Origin: an uncultured Lacibacter sp.
Lineage (GTDB): Bacteria > Bacteroidota > Bacteroidia > Chitinophagales > Chitinophagaceae
Length of the DNA stretch: 18,469 nucleotides
Direction: 5' to 3'
NCBI RefSeq assembly: GCF_946479605.1
Contig: NZ_CAMLGT010000042.1
Location: 1 to 18,469, forward strand
Position numbers and translations under genes: made by a program
Part shown: piece after piece, positions 15,254 through 18,469 of the stretch
Layout of the letters: every line of letters begins with the position of its first letter
How positions within the stretch are numbered: the first letter of the stretch is position 1
The notes under the pieces: generated by a model
What the model saw: the letters and a program-made list of their open reading frames with translations, nothing else
Database searches by the model: none
Told to the model about the DNA's origin: nothing

Positions 15254-15280
15254 GTAGTGAGTAGTGAATGGTGAGTAATC
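15246..15280 (+). repeat. 7-bp tandem array, five units (array B)
   Basis: The units are AGTCGTG, AGTAGTG, AGTAGTG, AATGGTG and AGTAATC. The first unit carries the last codons and TGA of the S41 gene (15251-15253), so the array begins in coding sequence. The consensus in the common phase is TRGTGAR. Confidence 0.75.
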
Positions 15281-15309
15281 GACAGCGGTAGTTTATTCAA
15301 CTATAAAAC

Positions 15310-15336
15310 AAAGGGTGTACAACTGTACACCCTTTT
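15310..15336. terminator. Bidirectional intrinsic terminator
   Basis: AAAGGGTGTAC (15310-15320) and GTACACCCTTT (15325-15335) form a perfect 11-bp stem around AACT. Plus-strand transcripts end in CCCUUUUA and minus-strand transcripts in CCCUUUGUUUUA. It sits between the convergent S41 and secreted-protein genes and can serve both. Confidence 0.85.
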
Positions 15337-15406
15337 ACTTTGCTAAATCAATATTTCTGTGTTCTCCTCATCTCTTTTACTTTTTCTCTTTTTCCAAACT
15401 CTTAGT

Positions 15407-16498
15407 TCACTCTTTTTTCATAAACCGTATCATCGCACTGCTGTTCTCCGTACTTTCTAAATTTGCCGTGTAACGCACACCATTTACATAAGCGATCATG
15501 TACGAAGTATTCGGTGGAATAGCGCCAAGGTTTTCAGCTACCATCACCAGTTCATTACTTTCTGTTAATTCGGAAACAGCAAACTTCACCACGTATGGTT
15601 TATCACTCAGCTTCACATGTTCAAATACCAACCGGTTGTTCATGAATAACGAAATAGAATCACCATCGATCTCTGCATTATCGTAAAAATGAATTTCAAT
15701 GGTATCACCAAGTAAAGGCAACTCCGTAGTTAAGACTTTTTTTCGTTCAATGAATTTTTCAGTAATTGTTGGAGGTTTTGTTACAATAACTGTTGGCTCT
15801 TTTACAGGTGGTTTGTTTTCCGTTTTGGTAACGGGTTGTGTTTCCTTAGGAATAGTGGTTTGTGGTTGCAGAATAACAGGTTCGGGCTTTGTTTCTTCAC
15901 GCCTTGGTTGTTCTGTTACAACAGGTGGGGGCGGGGTTGCTGCAATTACTTCCGGCTGTTTGGTTACTTTATGTATCGTTGCAACGCTGTCAATGAAATA
16001 TGGATCGTTGGCACCAACCGTATAATTATCGATCACAAAATCCCATTCATCGGTAAACTGTGGTTGCTCCACTTTATCCAGATGCAGATCGCCTTTCTTC
16101 TTTTGTTCTTCTTTCGTTACTGCTTTTCCATCAAGCATCATTACGCCAGCACCGGGACAATTAAAATCGGCTTCCATCAACAACGGAACAGCACCGGGTG
16201 ATGTAATAGCAATACGTCCGGTTTTTGCTTCAATCAATTCATCATCCCACCAAACCACTTCATTTGTTTGGGTGTTGAAATATCCTTTTACAGCATAACG
16301 ACGGTAATTGTTTGGACTTTCATAGTAATACGAAGTGCCGAATAAACTATCGCCACGCTGAATAAGTTTCAATTCCAGTTTGGCCGGCTTTAAACCGCTG
16401 CCCACTTTTCCCTTCCATACACCAGTAATCATTTGTGCCTTTGCAGCCGAACCAAATACAAGCAAAGCAGCCAGTAAGTAGAAACAACGAATTTTCAT
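15407..16498 (-). CDS. Secreted protein with Pro/Thr/Glu-rich linker, function unknown
   Basis: This 363-residue exported protein has a signal peptide over residues 1-21 (AKA|QM). An N-terminal domain (about 22-170) opens with ITGVWKGKVG and has the look of a small beta-barrel. A disordered linker, about 175-255, is rich in Pro, Thr, Glu and Lys (for example ATPPPPVVTEQP). A C-terminal domain, about 262-363, contains EIHFYDNAEIDGDSISLFMN and ELVMVAENLGAIPPNT. I recall similar C-terminal stretches in other Bacteroidota exported proteins but cannot name the family. No catalytic motif is evident. It is a single minus-strand gene, convergent with the S41 protease across a shared terminator and divergent from the next gene. 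Confidence 0.87.
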   Translation of the reverse strand: MKIRCFYLLAALLVFGSAAKAQMITGVWKGKVGSGLKPAKLELKLIQRGDSLFGTSYYYESPNNYRRYAVKGYFNTQTNEVVWWDDELIEAKTGRIAITSPGAVPLLMEADFNCPGAGVMMLDGKAVTKEEQKKKGDLHLDKVEQPQFTDEWDFVIDNYTVGANDPYFIDSVATIHKVTKQPEVIAATPPPPVVTEQPRREETKPEPVILQPQTTIPKETQPVTKTENKPPVKEPTVIVTKPPTITEKFIERKKVLTTELPLLGDTIEIHFYDNAEIDGDSISLFMNNRLVFEHVKLSDKPYVVKFAVSELTESNELVMVAENLGAIPPNTSYMIAYVNGVRYTANLESTENSSAMIRFMKKE

Positions 16499-16571
16499 GT
16501 GTACAGCTAAAACGAAATGTTGATGTAAATATTTTTCAGCAATGTTAATGTTTCAACAAAAAGTAAATTGT

Positions 16572-16589
16572 TTTCCGTTTCGTCGGAAA
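16572..16589. promoter_or_regulatory. Inverted repeat upstream of the 16597 gene
   Basis: TTTCCG (16572-16577) and CGGAAA (16584-16589) flank TTTCGT and end seven bases before the ATG. It could be an operator, or a hairpin covering the ribosome binding region. The rest of the 98-base divergent gap shows no promoter I would defend. Confidence 0.35.
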
Positions 16590-16596
16590 TTAGCGT

Positions 16597-17073
16597 ATGG
16601 CACAAGCAAATATCCGTTTAATAGAAGCGTTGCGTGAAACAGCAACCCGTCTGCGCAATGGAGTTCATTATGCATGGGGCAACCATGGCGCATGTAATTG
16701 CGGTAACCTTACGCAGGTTGTAACCAGATTAAGCAAAGAGGAAATATTGGCCCATGCACATACGGGGATTGGTGAGTGGACCGAACTTGCTGTAGATTAT
16801 TGCGGTATTACAAATGCGCCAGCCGGTTTGTTAATTACCAAACTTCAGGAAATAGGATTAACGCCCAGCGATATTCATAACCTCGAGTACCTGGAGGATA
16901 AAGCCGTGTTACAACGTTTACCCGGTGGCTTTCGTTGGTTGAAACGAAATGTACGGGAAGACGTAATTGTATATTTCGAAACCTTTGCAGATTTACTGGA
17001 AGAGCAACTGGCCAATAAGATTACGTTTACCATGCAGGATCTGTTGCCGCAACAACAACCCGAACTCGTTTAG
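16597..17073 (+). CDS. Conserved-looking hypothetical protein with Cys/His clusters
   Basis: I do not recognise this 158-residue, mostly helical soluble protein. It has no signal peptide or membrane segment. Possible metal ligands are grouped in the N-terminal half: His30, Cys33 and Cys35 in WGNHGACNCGN, His53 and His55 in LAHAHTG, and Cys69 in VDYCGIT. The C-terminal half is plain helical (FETFADLLEEQL) and ends in a Gln/Pro-rich tail. The ATG at 16597 is the first in frame. It is transcribed away from the secreted-protein gene and followed closely by a clear terminator, so it is probably a single-gene unit. A metal-binding role is inference from residue spacing only. Confidence 0.85.
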   Translation: MAQANIRLIEALRETATRLRNGVHYAWGNHGACNCGNLTQVVTRLSKEEILAHAHTGIGEWTELAVDYCGITNAPAGLLITKLQEIGLTPSDIHNLEYLEDKAVLQRLPGGFRWLKRNVREDVIVYFETFADLLEEQLANKITFTMQDLLPQQQPELV

Positions 17074-17095
17074 CAAACAACTTCTCAATAAAATG

Positions 17096-17124
17096 CAGCC
17101 TTGTATGAACAGGGCTGTTTTTTT
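17096..17124 (+). terminator. Intrinsic terminator after the 16597 gene
   Basis: CAGCCTTG (17096-17103) pairs with CAGGGCTG (17110-17117) over eight pairs, including one U-G wobble, around TATGAA. Seven T follow (17118-17124). It separates the hypothetical protein from the M23 gene. Confidence 0.88.
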
Positions 17125-17165
17125 ATTGGTACAAATCATTCATTCAACAGTTGTAACTTGCCTGT

Positions 17166-17858
17166 ATGTCTTCCCTGGTTTCAATATTGGAAAAAAACAA
17201 ACACAGTTTTCATCCCGTTGTGTCATTTAACCCTGCCAATGAACGCTTGCTGCAAATGAATTTTACCGAGGCAAACAAAGCATTAACAAAAGAAGTAATT
17301 GAAGATGTAACAAAGTTCAGTGCTTATGTGAGTGAACAATTAGTTGCAGCAAATGCATTGTATGGTATTGGTGGCTATGCTGAACATCGTACGGTTTACA
17401 GCAGAAGCAACGTGTTTGATGCAACAGATGGTGGAGAGCCAAGACGCTTGCATTTAGGCACAGACATTTGGGGTAAAGCAGGCACACCTGTGTTTGCTCC
17501 TTTGGGTGGTATGGTACACAGTTTTAAATTCAACGATGCGTATGGCGATTATGGAGCAACCATTATTCTGCTGCATCAACTGGAAGGCACGGCTTTTTAT
17601 ACACTGTATGGACATTTGAGTTTGAAAGACATTGCCTTGAGTGAAGGACAGTATATTAACCGTGGACAGGAGTTTGCACATTTTGGTGAACCGCATGAAA
17701 ACGGTCACTGGCCACCGCACCTGCATTTCCAGATCATTGAAGATATTGAGTTGAACGAAGGCGATTATCCCGGTGTGTGCCGTATGCGTGATAAAGAATT
17801 TTATTTGAAGAACTGTCCCGATGCAGATTTGATTTTGCAGATGAATCAATACATCTAA
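17166..17858 (+). CDS. M23 (LytM-like) metallopeptidase domain protein without signal peptide
   Basis: This 230-residue protein carries a complete LytM/M23 active site: Zn ligands His96 and Asp100 in RLHLGTDIWG and His187 in HLHF, general base His185, and the conserved His150 in YGHLS. M23 enzymes normally cut peptide cross-bridges of peptidoglycan outside the cytoplasm. Here there is no signal peptide, lipobox or membrane helix, and the N-terminal 80 residues are a soluble segment. As I recall, an M23-like domain with this HLGxDIW...GTPVFAPL wording also occurs inside large aminotransferase fusion proteins, so an intracellular role is possible. The ATG at 17166 is the first in frame. A terminator 42 bases upstream makes it independently expressed. 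ruvB follows 115 bases later. Confidence 0.92.
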   Translation: MSSLVSILEKNKHSFHPVVSFNPANERLLQMNFTEANKALTKEVIEDVTKFSAYVSEQLVAANALYGIGGYAEHRTVYSRSNVFDATDGGEPRRLHLGTDIWGKAGTPVFAPLGGMVHSFKFNDAYGDYGATIILLHQLEGTAFYTLYGHLSLKDIALSEGQYINRGQEFAHFGEPHENGHWPPHLHFQIIEDIELNEGDYPGVCRMRDKEFYLKNCPDADLILQMNQYI

Positions 17859-17918
17859 ACAGAAGAGAGTTTTTCGTCCGGCTGTTGTTTTTGATTGGAT
17901 GCGTTACGATTTACAGTA

Positions 17919-17953
17919 GAGCATTCACTATTCACCACTCACCATTCATCATT
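17919..17953 (-). repeat. 7-bp tandem array, five units (array C)
   Basis: On the minus strand the units read AATGATG, AATGGTG, AGTGGTG, AATAGTG and AATGCTC. It lies between the M23 gene and ruvB, ending 19 bases before the ruvB ATG. The consensus agrees with arrays A and B but the orientation is opposite. Confidence 0.75.
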
Positions 17954-17972
17954 TTCCTTAGCTTTACACCCA

Positions 17973-18469
17973 ATGGCCAATCCCAATTTAAATAGTGATA
18001 AAGAAGGACTGAGTGCAGCCGAAAAGGAATTCGAAAATAATATTCGTCCGTCGAATATTGAAGAGTTCAGTGGTCAGCAGCAGATCATCGATAATCTCAA
18101 GATATTCATCAAGGCGGCAAAGATGCGTGGCGAAGCTTTGGATCATGTATTATTTCATGGCCCGCCCGGTTTGGGTAAAACAACACTCAGCCGCATTGTT
18201 GCAAATGAGCTGGGCGTAAGCATTAAAGAAACCAGTGGACCGGTGATTGAAAAGCCTGGCGATCTGGCTGGTTTGCTTACCGGATTGGAAGCAAACGATG
18301 TATTGTTTATTGATGAGATCCATCGGTTGAGCACAGTTGTTGAAGAATATCTTTACGCAGCCATGGAAGATTACCGCATCGATATTATGATCGACAGCGG
18401 ACCCAATGCAAGAAGTATCCAGATCAACCTCAATCCATTTACACTGATTGGTGCAACTACAAGGAGTGG
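17973..18469 (+). CDS. ruvB: Holliday junction branch migration ATPase RuvB (5' part)
   Basis: The first 165 codons are present and the window ends inside the gene. RuvB is the hexameric AAA+ motor that, with RuvA, drives branch migration for RuvC. The conserved start [11 protein letters not shown] (residues 25-35) is followed by Walker A (Gly63-Pro-Pro-Gly-Leu-Gly-Lys69-Thr-Thr), the [16 protein letters not shown] stretch, Walker B with Asp114-Glu115 in LFIDEIHRL, and the sensor 1 region IGATTRS at the window edge. ATG 17973 gives a normal N-terminus of about 24 residues before the core. A weak -7-like TAGCTTTA (17959-17966) lies just upstream and would give an almost leaderless mRNA. The 7-bp array C sits right before it. 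Confidence 0.97.
   Translation, partial: MANPNLNSDKEGLSAAEKEFENNIRPSNIEEFSGQQQIIDNLKIFIKAAKMRGEALDHVLFHGPPGLGKTTLSRIVANELGVSIKETSGPVIEKPGDLAGLLTGLEANDVLFIDEIHRLSTVVEEYLYAAMEDYRIDIMIDSGPNARSIQINLNPFTLIGATTRS

Noticed and set aside
15836..16201. 121-codon plus-strand ORF opposite the secreted-protein gene
   Set aside because: Shadow of the repetitive linker coding region; the minus-strand gene has a signal peptide and normal gene context.

Overview
This 18.5 kb window looks like chromosomal core sequence from a Bacteroidota, most likely family Chitinophagaceae. The lineage call is inference. It rests on the ftsX / DUF3098 / uppP cluster, periplasmic tricorn-like S41 and DUF3108 proteins, the wording of the LeuRS, RuvC and RuvB proteins, weak Shine-Dalgarno sequences, and TAnnTTTG-type -7 boxes. 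I see no rRNA, tRNA, CRISPR array, insertion sequence, prophage or recognisable defence system.

Layout. (1) 113-1406 (+): a tight run of a HIT-family hydrolase, a small membrane protein and a secreted protein, ending stop-to-stop against convergent ruvC. (2) 1407-1970 (-): ruvC, whose 5' end overlaps a divergent YbhN-like membrane protein (1948-2994, +), followed by a DUF3108 periplasmic protein. (3) 3985-8409 (-): a minus-strand block reading ftsX, DUF3098, uppP, an UMF1-type MFS transporter and a metallo-beta-lactamase-fold hydrolase. A strong intrinsic terminator separates DUF3098 from uppP. The transporter and hydrolase overlap by ATGA. (4) 8410-8780: a divergent control region with a good ftsX promoter, a long imperfect dyad over that promoter, a leuS -7 box, and a long leuS leader holding a leucine-rich small ORF and a hairpin. 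(5) 8781-15253 (+): leuS and a small lipoprotein, a terminator, then a tricorn-like S41 protease. (6) 15407-16498 (-): a secreted protein with a Pro/Thr/Glu-rich linker, facing the S41 gene across a bidirectional terminator. (7) 16597-18469 (+): an unrecognised Cys/His-containing protein, a terminator, an M23 domain protein without a signal peptide, and the 5' part of ruvB.

Functional themes are envelope biogenesis and division (FtsX, UppP, DUF3098, the YbhN-like protein), Holliday-junction processing (RuvC and RuvB, about 16 kb apart), translation (LeuRS) and periplasmic proteolysis (S41).

The least explained signal is a set of degenerate 7-bp tandem arrays in the gaps between genes. Arrays at 3906-3933, 15246-15280 and 17919-17953 follow TRGTGAR, and an inverted pair at 7452-7533 follows TRGTTCA. 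They share the TRGT core and the period, and two of them contain the stop codon of the adjoining gene.
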